Below, one piece after another: positions 32,939 through 42,878 of a stretch of 64,000 nt of DNA (positions are counted from its first letter, which is position 1; each line of letters opens with the position of its first letter). Made by a program: the position numbers and the translations under genes. This DNA comes from Streptoverticillium olivoreticuli subsp. olivoreticuli (GTDB lineage: Bacteria > Actinomycetota > Actinomycetes > Streptomycetales > Streptomycetaceae). The stretch lies in the NCBI RefSeq assembly GCF_003391135.1, contig NZ_CP031455.1, positions 6,556,001-6,620,000 on the forward strand, given 5' to 3'. Under the pieces are notes generated by a model. The model searched no databases, was not told where the DNA came from, and was given only the letters and a program-made list of their open reading frames with translations.

Positions 32939-34153
32939 TTGAACATGCAGCTGATATCGAGAGGGCGCGCGGGCCGCAAGGGCCTGTTCGCGCTCCTGCT
33001 CGGAGCGCTGTTGCTGCTCGTCACCGCCTGCGGGGGTGACGGTGACACCAAGAAGGACGACGCCAAGAAGGACGACGGCAAGCCGTCGAAGGCCGTGGTG
33101 GCGATCGCGCCCAAGGACGGCGCGACCGACGTGGCGACGAGCGGCGCGCTCAAGGTCACCGCGGATCAGGGCACCCTGACCTCCGTCAAGGTCGCCGACG
33201 CCAAGGGCGCCACGGTGGACGGCAAGATAACCGACGGCGGCGCGGCCTGGGAGCCGACCGCCCACCTGGGCGCCTCCACGAAGTACACGGTGGACGCGCT
33301 GGCGAAGGACAAGGGCGGCCGGACGTCCGCGAAGCACGCGACGTTCACCACCCTCACCCCGCAGAACACGTTCGTCGGCTACTTCACGCCGGAGGACGGC
33401 AGCACGGTCGGCGTCGGCATGCCCGTGTCGCTCAATTTCAGCCGCGGGATCACCGACACCAAGGCCGTCGAGCGGGCCGTCAAGGTGACCGCCGAGCCCT
33501 CGGTGCCCGTCAAGGGCCACTGGTTCGGGAACGACCGCCTCGACTTCCGCCCCGAGAAGTACTGGGCCGCGGGCACCAAGGTGACGCTGGAGATGAACCT
33601 CAACGGCGTCGAGGGCCGTGACGGCGTCTACGGCACGCAGAACAAGACCGTGAAGTTCACCGTCGGCCGCAGCCAGGTGAGCACGGTGGACGCCTCCAGC
33701 CACCAGATGACGGTCGAGCGGGACGGCAAGCAGCTCAAGACCGTCCCGATCTCGGCCGGCGCCCCGGGCCACTCGACGTACAACGGCCGGATGGTCATCA
33801 GCGAGAAGTACGAAGTGACGCGCATGGACGGCCGCACGGTCGGCTTCGGCGGCGAGTACGACATCTCGGACGTGCCGCACGCGATGCGCCTGTCGACCTC
33901 CGGCACCTTCATCCACGGCAACTACTGGTCGGGCGAGGGCACCTTCGGCTCGGAGAACGCCAGCCACGGCTGCGTCGGGCTGTTCGACCAGCGCGGCGGC
34001 GGCGACCCGTCCACCCCGGCTTCGTGGTTCTACGACAACTCCCTCGTCGGCGACGTCGTCGTGGTCAAGAACTCCAACGACAAGACGATCGCGCCGGACA
34101 ACGGTTTCAGCGACTGGAACATGTCCTGGTCCGAGTGGACCGCCGGGAGCTGA
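32939..34153 (+). CDS. L,D-transpeptidase lipoprotein (Ig-like plus YkuD domains)
   Basis: A 404-residue cell-wall enzyme that makes 3-3 cross-links between peptidoglycan stems. A lipoprotein signal peptide ends at VTAC (Cys31), so the enzyme is tethered outside the membrane. Two Ig-like domains (about residues 60-245) precede the YkuD catalytic domain, with HGNYW and the active-site SHGCVGLF, whose Cys is the nucleophile. A Lys/Asp-rich linker follows the lipid anchor. The TTG at 32939 is preferred because AGGGGAG lies 8 nt upstream; ATG at 32945 would lose only two residues. Confidence 0.93.
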   Translation: MNMQLISRGRAGRKGLFALLLGALLLLVTACGGDGDTKKDDAKKDDGKPSKAVVAIAPKDGATDVATSGALKVTADQGTLTSVKVADAKGATVDGKITDGGAAWEPTAHLGASTKYTVDALAKDKGGRTSAKHATFTTLTPQNTFVGYFTPEDGSTVGVGMPVSLNFSRGITDTKAVERAVKVTAEPSVPVKGHWFGNDRLDFRPEKYWAAGTKVTLEMNLNGVEGRDGVYGTQNKTVKFTVGRSQVSTVDASSHQMTVERDGKQLKTVPISAGAPGHSTYNGRMVISEKYEVTRMDGRTVGFGGEYDISDVPHAMRLSTSGTFIHGNYWSGEGTFGSENASHGCVGLFDQRGGGDPSTPASWFYDNSLVGDVVVVKNSNDKTIAPDNGFSDWNMSWSEWTAGS

Positions 34154-34177
34154 CGCCCCCTTCCCCTCGACGGCTCC

Positions 34178-34216
34178 GCGGCCCGGCGCACTGTGTGACC
34201 AAGTGCACCGGGCCGC
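34178..34216 (+). terminator. Hairpin terminator after the L,D-transpeptidase
   Basis: GCGGCCCGGCGCACT (34178-34192) pairs with AGTGCACCGGGCCGC (34202-34216) with a single G-U wobble and a 9-nt loop. There is no U-tract, as is common in Streptomyces. Confidence 0.7.
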
Positions 34217-34275
34217 TCGCCGTGCGGCCACTTCCCGGGGCAGACCCCCGGGAACCCTGAAGCTAACCTGCTGTC

Positions 34276-35043
34276 ATGACTGTGCATCTTGAGGCTGCCG
34301 AGGGCGTCGGGACCATCCGGCTGGACCGTCCGCCCATGAACGCGCTCGACATCGCCACCCAGGACCGGCTCCGCGAGCTCGCGGAGGAGGCGACCCGCCG
34401 CGCGGACGTGAGGGCCGTCGTGCTGTGGGGCGGGGAGAAGGTGTTCGCGGCCGGCGCGGACATCAAGGAGATGCAGAAGATGGACCACGCGGCCATGGTG
34501 GCCCGGTCCCGCGGCCTCCAGGACGCCTTCACCGCCGTCGCCCGCATCCCCAAGCCCGTCGTCGCCGCCGTCACCGGCTACGCGCTCGGCGGCGGCTGCG
34601 AGCTCGCGCTCTGCGCCGACTACCGCATCGCCGCGGACAACGCCAAGCTCGGCCAGCCGGAGATCCTGCTCGGCCTGATCCCGGGCGCGGGCGGCACCCA
34701 GCGCCTCGCCCGGCTCGTCGGCCCGTCCAAGGCCAAGGACCTCATCTTCACCGGCCGTCAGGTGAAGGCCCCCGAGGCGCTGGAGCTCGGCCTCGTGGAC
34801 AGGGTCGTGCCGGCCGCGGAGGTCTACGAGCAGGCGCACGCGTGGGCCGCGAAGCTGGCCGCCGGGCCGGCGCTCGCGCTGCGCGCCGCCAAGGAGGCGG
34901 TGGACACCGGCCTGGAGACCGACATCGACACCGGGCTCGCCATCGAACGCAACTGGTTCGCGGGGCTGTTCGCCACCGAGGACCGGGAGATCGGGATGCG
35001 CAGCTTTGTCGAGGACGGGCCCGGCAAGGCCAAGTTCGTCTGA
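34276..35043 (+). CDS. Enoyl-CoA hydratase/isomerase family protein
   Basis: A 255-residue crotonase-fold protein. Conserved segments include FAAGADIKEM, which forms the first oxyanion-hole strand, ALGGGCELALCADYRIA with one catalytic Glu, and GQPEILLGLIPGAGGTQRL with the second Glu and the second oxyanion glycine. Both acids being present suggests a true hydratase, probably in fatty acid beta-oxidation. The gene stands alone between two terminators; its ATG is at 34276, with weak purines upstream. Confidence 0.92.
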   Translation: MTVHLEAAEGVGTIRLDRPPMNALDIATQDRLRELAEEATRRADVRAVVLWGGEKVFAAGADIKEMQKMDHAAMVARSRGLQDAFTAVARIPKPVVAAVTGYALGGGCELALCADYRIAADNAKLGQPEILLGLIPGAGGTQRLARLVGPSKAKDLIFTGRQVKAPEALELGLVDRVVPAAEVYEQAHAWAAKLAAGPALALRAAKEAVDTGLETDIDTGLAIERNWFAGLFATEDREIGMRSFVEDGPGKAKFV

Positions 35044-35070
35044 AAATCGTCGGGTTGGGACGGATCGCCG

Positions 35071-35098
35071 CGGGGTCGCCGAGTGCTCGGCGGCCCCG
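35071..35098 (+). terminator. Terminator after the enoyl-CoA hydratase gene
   Basis: CGGGGTCGCCGAG (35071-35083) and CTCGGCGGCCCCG (35086-35098) form a 13-bp inverted repeat with one G-U pair, tightly closed, about 30 nt after the stop codon. Confidence 0.75.
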
Positions 35099-35287
35099 TC
35101 GTCATTGCTCCGGCATGACGGGCGGTTGCCCCTTGTGGGGGAATTCCCCGAGGTGTGCGAACGCCTCGAAATGACCTTGTTCCATGCGCTGAGCGATCAT
35201 CTGTGCACCTGAGGTCACCGCAGGTCAGTCGCCATTTTCTGATCGACTGGCTGCCCATGGCATATGTCGCGGAGCGGCGTTGGAGGC

Positions 35288-35860
35288 ATGGATTCCGCTC
35301 CAGCGAATCCCTTCGTTCCAGCCCACGGCGTCTTTACGGCGGCCATGATGGGGTGCATGGCGGGCCTGGAAGGAACGGATCAGCCGCGGCAGCGAACCGG
35401 CACGGCCGCTGTGCGCTGGATGCCGTCCGTAGAGGATGAACTGGCGCTCAAGGCGCTCGATCTGTTCGGCGACCCCACGCTCGGCGAAGTCCAGCTGCCC
35501 TCCCGCCCGGAGTCGGCGGTCGCCGCGCGGCGGCTGACGCAGTCCGTCGTGCTGCGCCACTGGGGGCTCTCCGCCCAGCTCGCGGAGCACGCCGTGCTGC
35601 TGGTCTCCGAGCTGGTGGGCAACGCCGTCCGGCACACCGGGGCGCGCTTCTTCGGGCTGCGGATGCTGCGCCGCCGCGGCTGGTTGCGGATAGAGGTGCG
35701 CGATCCGTCCCGCGGGCTGCCCTGTCTGATGCCGGTGCACGAGCTCGACACGAGCGGGCGGGGCCTCTTCCTGGTCGACAAGCTCTCGGACCGCTGGGGC
35801 GTGGATCTGCTGGCGCGCGGCAAGACGACGTGGTTCGAGATGAGGGTCGCGGACCGCTGA
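35288..35860 (+). CDS. RsbW-like ATP-binding regulatory protein (HATPase)
   Basis: A 190-residue protein with a GHKL ATPase fold of the serine kinase/anti-sigma type that is abundant in Streptomyces. It shows the N box ELVGNAVRHTG, a G1-like VRDPSRGLP and the G2-like GRGLFLVDKLSDRWG. There is no membrane segment or sensor domain. Members bind and phosphorylate anti-sigma-factor antagonists or sigma factors. The start is uncertain: ATG at 35288 has GGAGG only 1 nt away, and ATG at 35345 or 35357 would still leave the whole domain. No sigma or antagonist gene is adjacent. Confidence 0.82.
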   Translation: MDSAPANPFVPAHGVFTAAMMGCMAGLEGTDQPRQRTGTAAVRWMPSVEDELALKALDLFGDPTLGEVQLPSRPESAVAARRLTQSVVLRHWGLSAQLAEHAVLLVSELVGNAVRHTGARFFGLRMLRRRGWLRIEVRDPSRGLPCLMPVHELDTSGRGLFLVDKLSDRWGVDLLARGKTTWFEMRVADR

Positions 35861-35902
35861 GCGCGGTGCCCCTCGGGGACCGGGAAGCGCGGAGACCGGG
35901 AA

Positions 35903-35952
35903 ACGCAGAGGCCCCCATCCGTCGGTATGCGACGGGCCGGGGGCCTCTGCGT
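35903..35952 (+). terminator. Strong terminator after the RsbW-like gene
   Basis: ACGCAGAGGCCCCC (35903-35916) pairs perfectly with GGGGGCCTCTGCGT (35939-35952). The 22-nt loop holds a second stem, CCGTCG/CGACGG. Confidence 0.85.
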
Positions 35953-36269
35953 GCGGCCGCGGAGAATTGGGGTGTGTTCCGCGGCCGGATGAAAACGACC
36001 TGGCCCGGGTCAATGGGGGTCGTGACCTCGACTATGGCAGACAGTCGCGTTCAAGCCAAAGCGGCTATCGGGTCAGATTCGGGCAATTCAGGAGAGAGTT
36101 CTCGATAATCAAAGGTGAGCTGCAACACCCGCCTTACATTCCATGAATGAACCGGCAAGTAGCCCTATTTTTATGCAGACTCCATGTCGGTTCTTGCGGG
36201 TCGGGGCGTTCTGGAGTGTCATGTCCCCGCCGGACTGCCGACCGGTGTGCCCGCCACCCGGGAGCCCCC
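35953..36269 (+). other. AT-richer non-coding region upstream of the amidase
   Basis: About 315 bp without a credible gene. From about 35990 to 36190 the sequence is visibly poorer in G+C than the surroundings, with AATTCAGGAGAGAG, TCGATAATCAAAGG and CCTATTTTTATGCAG. This is what a developmentally regulated promoter or a small RNA gene might look like, but I cannot assign either. A short frame from ATG 36144 is in frame with the amidase yet reads as non-protein. Confidence 0.45.
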
Positions 36270-36779
36270 ATGGACGAAGACCCCACGACCGCCGCCTATC
36301 CCCCCACCCACTGGATACCGGCCGACGGCGCCAACTACACGGTCTCCAGCCGCCCCACGGCCCATCCGATCGACCACCTCGTGATCCATGTGACCCAGGA
36401 GACCTTCGGTGACGCGATGAAGATCTTCAAGGACCCCCGGGCCAGGGTCTCGGCGCACTACATGGTCGCCTCCGCGGACGGCTACATCGGCCAGTTCGTC
36501 CGCGAGAAGGACATCGCCTGGCACGCGGGCAACTGGGACTACAACACCCGCAGCATCGGCATCGAGCACGAGGGCTGGATCGACCGCCCCGAATACTTCA
36601 CCGACGCCATGTACCGCTCCTCGGCGCTCCTCGCCGCCGCCGTCTGCGCCCGCTACGGCATCCCCACGACCCGCGACCACATCATCGGCCACGTCGAAGT
36701 GCCCGGTTCCACCCACACCGACCCCGGCCCGCTCTGGGACTGGGACCGCTATATCGGCCTGGTGATCAGCGGCGGCTAA
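36270..36779 (+). CDS. N-acetylmuramoyl-L-alanine amidase (PGRP/amidase_2 fold), no signal peptide
   Basis: A 169-residue enzyme of the T7-lysozyme-like zinc amidase family. Ligands and catalytic residues are seen in HLVIHVTQE, SAHYMVASADGYIGQFV, IGIEHEGW and STHTDPGPLWDW. It should cleave the amide between MurNAc and the stem peptide. Oddly, the protein starts directly with the domain (M-D-E-D-P-T-T), with GGAG 5 nt before the ATG at 36270, and has no signal peptide or Tat motif. It may act inside the cell (recycling or lysis-like release) or leave by an unknown route. It is followed 38 bp later by an EF-hand gene. Confidence 0.88.
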   Translation: MDEDPTTAAYPPTHWIPADGANYTVSSRPTAHPIDHLVIHVTQETFGDAMKIFKDPRARVSAHYMVASADGYIGQFVREKDIAWHAGNWDYNTRSIGIEHEGWIDRPEYFTDAMYRSSALLAAAVCARYGIPTTRDHIIGHVEVPGSTHTDPGPLWDWDRYIGLVISGG

Positions 36780-36817
36780 TCTGTGCCGGTCACACCAGCA
36801 CACAAGGGGAGGCCCAC

Positions 36818-37042
36818 ATGGCCGACATCGAGACGCGCCAGGCCGAAGCACGCAAGGCGTTCGACCGGTTCGACGCGAACGGGGACGGTCTGATCACCGC
36901 CGCCGAGTACAAGAGCGTGATGGCTCAGCTCGGCGACTTCAACGTCACCGAGACCGTGGCGCAGGCCATCATCAACAAGAAGGACGGCAACGGCGACGGC
37001 GTGCTGTCCTTCGAGGAGTTCTGGGCCTCCCTCAACGGCTGA
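36818..37042 (+). CDS. Small EF-hand calcium-binding protein
   Basis: A 74-residue calmodulin-like protein with two EF-hands: DANGDGLITAAE (about residues 19-30) and DGNGDGVLSFEE (about 56-67). Both have all acidic and glycine positions needed to bind calcium. It has no signal peptide. Small proteins of this kind are known in Streptomyces (Cab family) and are thought to buffer or sense calcium during aerial growth. The ATG at 36818 is preceded by AAGGGGAGG. It converges with the next minus-strand gene, 30 bp away. Confidence 0.93.
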   Translation: MADIETRQAEARKAFDRFDANGDGLITAAEYKSVMAQLGDFNVTETVAQAIINKKDGNGDGVLSFEEFWASLNG

Positions 37043-37072
37043 CCCGGCCCCGCACGGACCCCGGCTCGCGGG

Positions 37073-37381
37073 TCAGCGCCAGCCCCGCCGCTGCGCACTG
37101 GCCCGCCGCCGCCGGTCGTTGCACAGCAGGCACCGGCCCCAGCCCGGCGGCAGCGGGTCCTCCTTGTCGCCGTACAGCGGGTCCACGGGCCCCTTGGGGT
37201 GCTCCGCGCACGCCGTCGTGCCTATCCCGGCCCCCAGGGCGCCGGCCGCGGCCAACGCCCGGCGCAGGGCGTCGAGAAGCTGGTCGGCCTCATGGGGCGC
37301 CGGGGCGGCGTCGAGGGCGAAGGCGATGTCCGAGGCGGTGCTGAGCGCGCTCTGGAGTTCGCGCAGGTCTGCGTAACTCAT
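37073..37381 (-). CDS. Hypothetical small protein with Cys/His motif
   Basis: A 102-residue protein of unknown function. The N-terminal two thirds are helical and leucine/alanine-rich (YADLRELQSALSTASDIAFALD...). The C-terminal third holds TACAEHPKGP and, about 28 residues later, RCLLCNDRRRR, a possible zinc site made of Cys, His and a CxxC pair, followed by a basic tail. The ATG at 37379-37381 is used. A GTG 24 nt upstream (37405) has a better ribosome-binding site (GGAAGG, 8 nt) and could add 8 residues. It overlaps nothing and converges with the EF-hand gene. I do not recognise it. Confidence 0.7.
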   Translation of the reverse strand: MSYADLRELQSALSTASDIAFALDAAPAPHEADQLLDALRRALAAAGALGAGIGTTACAEHPKGPVDPLYGDKEDPLPPGWGRCLLCNDRRRRASAQRRGWR

Positions 37382-37438
37382 GCTGGAGAGCGTACGCGCC
37401 ACCACTGACAACGCCTTCCGCGTCGCATCGGGCCCTGC

Positions 37439-37987
37439 TCAGACCCCGGTCAGCGCCCAGCCGCGGTCCGCCGGGACGGAGGCCGCGTCACGCGCCTCCC
37501 GCACCCCCTCGCCCTTCGCCGACCGGGCCGCGCCCGCGCGGTGCGAATCCTGCGCCCAGATCCGGCCGTCCGCCTCGGACACGACCTTGCGCAGGCCGCC
37601 GGGGGCGGCCTGCGCGGTGCGGAACCGCTGTTCCGGCTCGTCCGCGTCGCACAGCGCGGTGACCAGTTGCGAACCCTGCCGGTCGATGCAGCGGTACGGC
37701 TCGGCCACCGACGAGAACTGGTGGGTGGCCGGGCTGTAGATCCAGGACTGCCGGTCCGGCGTGCTCGTGTCGCACGCCTGGAGCGCCACCAGCCAGGGCC
37801 GCGCCGCGCCGCGGGGGTCCCGGTAGCCGGAACCCTCCGCCGTCAGGCAGCCCCCGTACGCGCCGCTGTGCATCCGTACGGCCGAGGAGGGCGCCGCCTC
37901 GGGCGCGGCGACGGCGGAGGGCGCCGCGAGACCGAGGGCGGCGGCGGTGCCGAGGATCGCGGCAGTGGCGCGGGCATGGTGGCGCAT
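37439..37987 (-). CDS. Small secreted protein, possibly ricin-lectin-like
   Basis: A 182-residue protein with a clear signal peptide (MRHHARATAAILGTAAALGL, then APSAVA-A). The mature part has four cysteines in a pattern GGCLTA, QACDTS, YRCIDR, TALCDAD, with RQSWIYSPATHQF and EQRFRT at intervals. This recalls one degraded beta-trefoil (ricin-type) lectin repeat set. The assignment is weak; secreted and disulfide-bonded is the safe statement. It lies downstream of sdaA on the same strand but 108 bp away, so it is probably separate. Confidence 0.75.
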   Translation of the reverse strand: MRHHARATAAILGTAAALGLAAPSAVAAPEAAPSSAVRMHSGAYGGCLTAEGSGYRDPRGAARPWLVALQACDTSTPDRQSWIYSPATHQFSSVAEPYRCIDRQGSQLVTALCDADEPEQRFRTAQAAPGGLRKVVSEADGRIWAQDSHRAGAARSAKGEGVREARDAASVPADRGWALTGV

Positions 37988-38095
37988 GGCTGGGGCTCCT
38001 CGTGGTGGGACGGAACGAGGGCGCCGACATTACTTACAGAAGTCACACAGTGACACACTGATTCCAGCCATGATCCCCAAGCGGGGAGCGCCGGT

Positions 38096-39478
<1,383 letters not shown>

Positions 39479-39536
39479 GGTGGCTGCTCCCTCTGGTCGG
39501 TGGTACGGAGGATGGTGCGGGGTCGCTATGCGGTTC

Positions 39537-39574
39537 GGGGCACCGGGCTCACCTTCCAGTGTGCCCAGTGCCCC
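39537..39574 (-). terminator. Hairpin between glyA and sdaA
   Basis: GGGGCACCGGGC (39537-39548) and GCCCAGTGCCCC (39563-39574) pair with a single mismatch around a 14-nt loop. It lies about 30 nt after the glyA stop and could end the gcvT-gcvH-glyA transcript or limit read-through into sdaA. Confidence 0.6.
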
Positions 39575-39604
39575 GTACCAGCGGGTGAATCGGGTCCTGC
39601 GGTG

Positions 39605-40867
39605 TTACTTCAGACCGGCGTACAGCGGGTGCTTGTCCGCCAGGGCCGTGACGCGGGCGCGGAGCGACGCGACGTCGTAGGACGGCTTCAGCGCCTCGGC
39701 GATGATGTCCGCGACCTCGCGGAAGTCCTCGGCCTGGAAGCCGCGGGTGGCCAGCGCCGGGGTGCCGATCCGCAGACCCGAGGTGACCATCGGGGGCCGC
39801 GGGTCGTTCGGAATGGCGTTGCGGTTGACCGTGATCCCGACCTCGTGGAGGCGGTCCTCGGCCTGCTGGCCGTCCAGCTGCGAGTTGCGGAGGTCCACCA
39901 GCACCAGGTGCACATCGGTGCCGCCGGAGAGGACGGAGACGCCCACCTCGGTGACATCGGCCTGCATCAGGCGCTCGGCCAGGAGCTTCGCGCCCTCCAG
40001 CGTACGCTGCTGGCGCTCCTTGAACTCCTCGCTCGCGGCGACCTTGAAGGAGACGGCCTTCGCGGCGATCACGTGCTCCAGCGGACCACCCTGCTGACCG
40101 GGGAAGACGGCGGAGTTGATCTTCTTGGCCAGTTCGGCCGTGGAGAGGATCACACCACCGCGGGGGCCGCCCAGCGTCTTGTGGGTGGTCGTGGTGACGA
40201 CGTGCGCGTGCGGCACCGGGGAGGGGTGCAGCCCGGCGGCGACGAGACCCGCGAAGTGGGCCATGTCGACCATCAGGTACGCGCCGACCTCGTCCGCGAT
40301 CCGGCGGAAGGCCGCGAAGTCCAGCTGGCGCGGGTACGCCGACCAGCCGGCGACGATCAGCTTCGGGCGGTGCTCCTTGGCGAGGCGCTCGACCTCCTCC
40401 ATGTCGACCAGGTTGGTCTGCTCGTCGACGTGGTAGGCGACCACGTTGTAGAGCTTGCCGGAGAAGTTGATCTTCATGCCGTGGGTCAGGTGCCCGCCGT
40501 GGGCGAGGTTCAGACCCAGGATGGTGTCGCCGGGGTTGAGCAGCGCGAACATCGCGGCCGCGTTCGCCTGCGCACCGGAGTGCGGCTGGACGTTCGCGTG
40601 CTCGGCGCCGAAGAGCGCCTTGATCCGGTCGATGGCGATCTGCTCGACGACGTCGACGTGCTCGCAGCCACCGTAGTAGCGGCGGCCCGGGTAGCCCTCG
40701 GCGTACTTGTTGGTGAGGACCGAGCCCTGGGCCTCCATGACGGCGACCGGAGCGAAGTTCTCCGACGCGATCATCTCGAGGGTGGACTGCTGGCGGTGGA
40801 GTTCGGCGTCGACAGCGGCGGCGACGTCGGGGTCGAGCTCATGGAGGGAGCTGTTCAGAAGCGACAT
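39605..40867 (-). CDS. glyA: Serine hydroxymethyltransferase (GlyA)
   Basis: A 420-residue pyridoxal-phosphate enzyme interconverting serine and glycine with tetrahydrofolate. Signatures include QSTLEMIASENFAPVAVMEA, GYPGRRYYGGCEHVD, MVDMAHFAGLVAAG and the cofactor lysine in THKTLGGPRGGVIL. It follows gcvH by 44 bp on the minus strand and so is very likely in the riboswitch-controlled operon. Coupling with glycine cleavage lets two glycines give one serine, which SdaA can then deaminate. Confidence 0.97.
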   Translation of the reverse strand: MSLLNSSLHELDPDVAAAVDAELHRQQSTLEMIASENFAPVAVMEAQGSVLTNKYAEGYPGRRYYGGCEHVDVVEQIAIDRIKALFGAEHANVQPHSGAQANAAAMFALLNPGDTILGLNLAHGGHLTHGMKINFSGKLYNVVAYHVDEQTNLVDMEEVERLAKEHRPKLIVAGWSAYPRQLDFAAFRRIADEVGAYLMVDMAHFAGLVAAGLHPSPVPHAHVVTTTTHKTLGGPRGGVILSTAELAKKINSAVFPGQQGGPLEHVIAAKAVSFKVAASEEFKERQQRTLEGAKLLAERLMQADVTEVGVSVLSGGTDVHLVLVDLRNSQLDGQQAEDRLHEVGITVNRNAIPNDPRPPMVTSGLRIGTPALATRGFQAEDFREVADIIAEALKPSYDVASLRARVTALADKHPLYAGLK

Positions 40868-40911
40868 GAGTTCTTCCTGGACTTCCTGGGCGGGAGGAGG
40901 GCGGGGCGGGA

Positions 40912-41286
40912 TCAGCCGGCGAAGGCGGTGTACTCGTCGGCGGACATCAGGTCCCCCGGCTCGTCCGTGATCTTCACCTTGAACAGCCAGCCGCCCGCGA
41001 AGGGGGCGGAGTTCACCAGCGCGGGGTCGTCCACGACGTCCTGGTTGGCCGCTACGACCTCGCCGGTCACCGGGGAGTAGAGGTCGCTGACCGACTTGGT
41101 CGACTCCAGCTCGCCACAGGACTCACCCGCGGTGACCGTGTCGCCGACCGCCGGGAGCTGGGCGTAGACGACGTCGCCGAGCGCGTTGGCCGCGAACTCG
41201 GTGATGCCGACCGTCGCCACGCCGTCCTCGGCGGCCGACAGCCACTCGTGCTCCTTGCTGTAGCGCAGCTGCTGGGGGTTGCTCAT
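40912..41286 (-). CDS. gcvH: Glycine cleavage system H protein (GcvH)
   Basis: A 124-residue lipoyl carrier protein that shuttles the aminomethyl group from the P protein to GcvT. The lipoylated lysine lies in ELESTKSVSDLYSPVTGEV. The start M-S-N-P-Q-Q-L-R-Y-S-K-E-H-E-W is typical and is preceded by AGGAGAATCA. It lies between gcvT and glyA. The P protein (gcvP) is not in this window. Confidence 0.97.
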   Translation of the reverse strand: MSNPQQLRYSKEHEWLSAAEDGVATVGITEFAANALGDVVYAQLPAVGDTVTAGESCGELESTKSVSDLYSPVTGEVVAANQDVVDDPALVNSAPFAGGWLFKVKITDEPGDLMSADEYTAFAG

Positions 41287-41364
41287 GGCTTGATTCTCCT
41301 GGATGCGCGTGGGTGCTTGTGCAACGGGTATTGACAGGTGAGACGGAAAGGGCTCGGGGAGGGG

Positions 41365-42480
<1,116 letters not shown>

Positions 42481-42510
42481 GGTGTGGGCTCCCAGGCATG
42501 GCGGTGAGGA

Positions 42511-42716
42511 CGTCCTCCCCATCTGTCATCGGAACCTGAGAGGTTCACCGGGAGCGTCGGCGACGAGCGCGTCCTCGGCTTGCACCTTGGGTGGGACCGC
42601 ACAGGGCGGCCCGCTTTTCAGATCTGCCTCACCCACGCGGTACGGGGCCTGAGAGATTCAAGGGAGGAACTTGCTCCTTCGGCGTCCAGCACATGAAGTG
42701 GCTGGAACTCTCCCGC
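42511..42716 (-). promoter_or_regulatory. Tandem glycine riboswitch upstream of gcvT
   Basis: Read on the minus strand, the first aptamer begins GCGGGAGAGTTCCAGCC, with GACGCCGAAGGAGCAAG and AATCTCTCAGGCCCCGTACC, ending with GAGGCAGATCTG. A second aptamer follows, with CACCCAAGGTGCAAGCC, GAACCTCTCAGGTTCCGATG and ACAGATGGGGAGG. These are the consensus glycine aptamer elements. The leader ends about 30 nt before the gcvT start. In this family glycine binding switches the downstream genes on. Confidence 0.93.
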
Positions 42717-42878
42717 GTGGATTCGAGCGGCCGGTATGCAATTGGGTACGCAGTTGGCGCGCACATCATTGCACGGACCGGCGCGTGAGGGACTGCCCAC
42801 CGCCCTCTCAATTGGATTACCTTTTCTTTACGTTCCGTGGGTACGGGGCAGGGGCCGGGACGGGGGAGGGCGATCGGC
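42717..42878. promoter_or_regulatory. Divergent promoter region between the gcv leader and the P-loop gene
   Basis: AT-richer than its surroundings, with GCAATTGGGTACGC and CAATTGGATTACCTTTTCTTTACG. It must carry the minus-strand promoter of the glycine operon and probably one for the plus-strand P-loop gene. Exact boxes are not assigned. Confidence 0.5.

Noticed and set aside
36143..36412. Small frame from the ATG region before the amidase
   Set aside because: It overlaps the amidase in another frame and has Pro/Arg/His-rich shadow composition.
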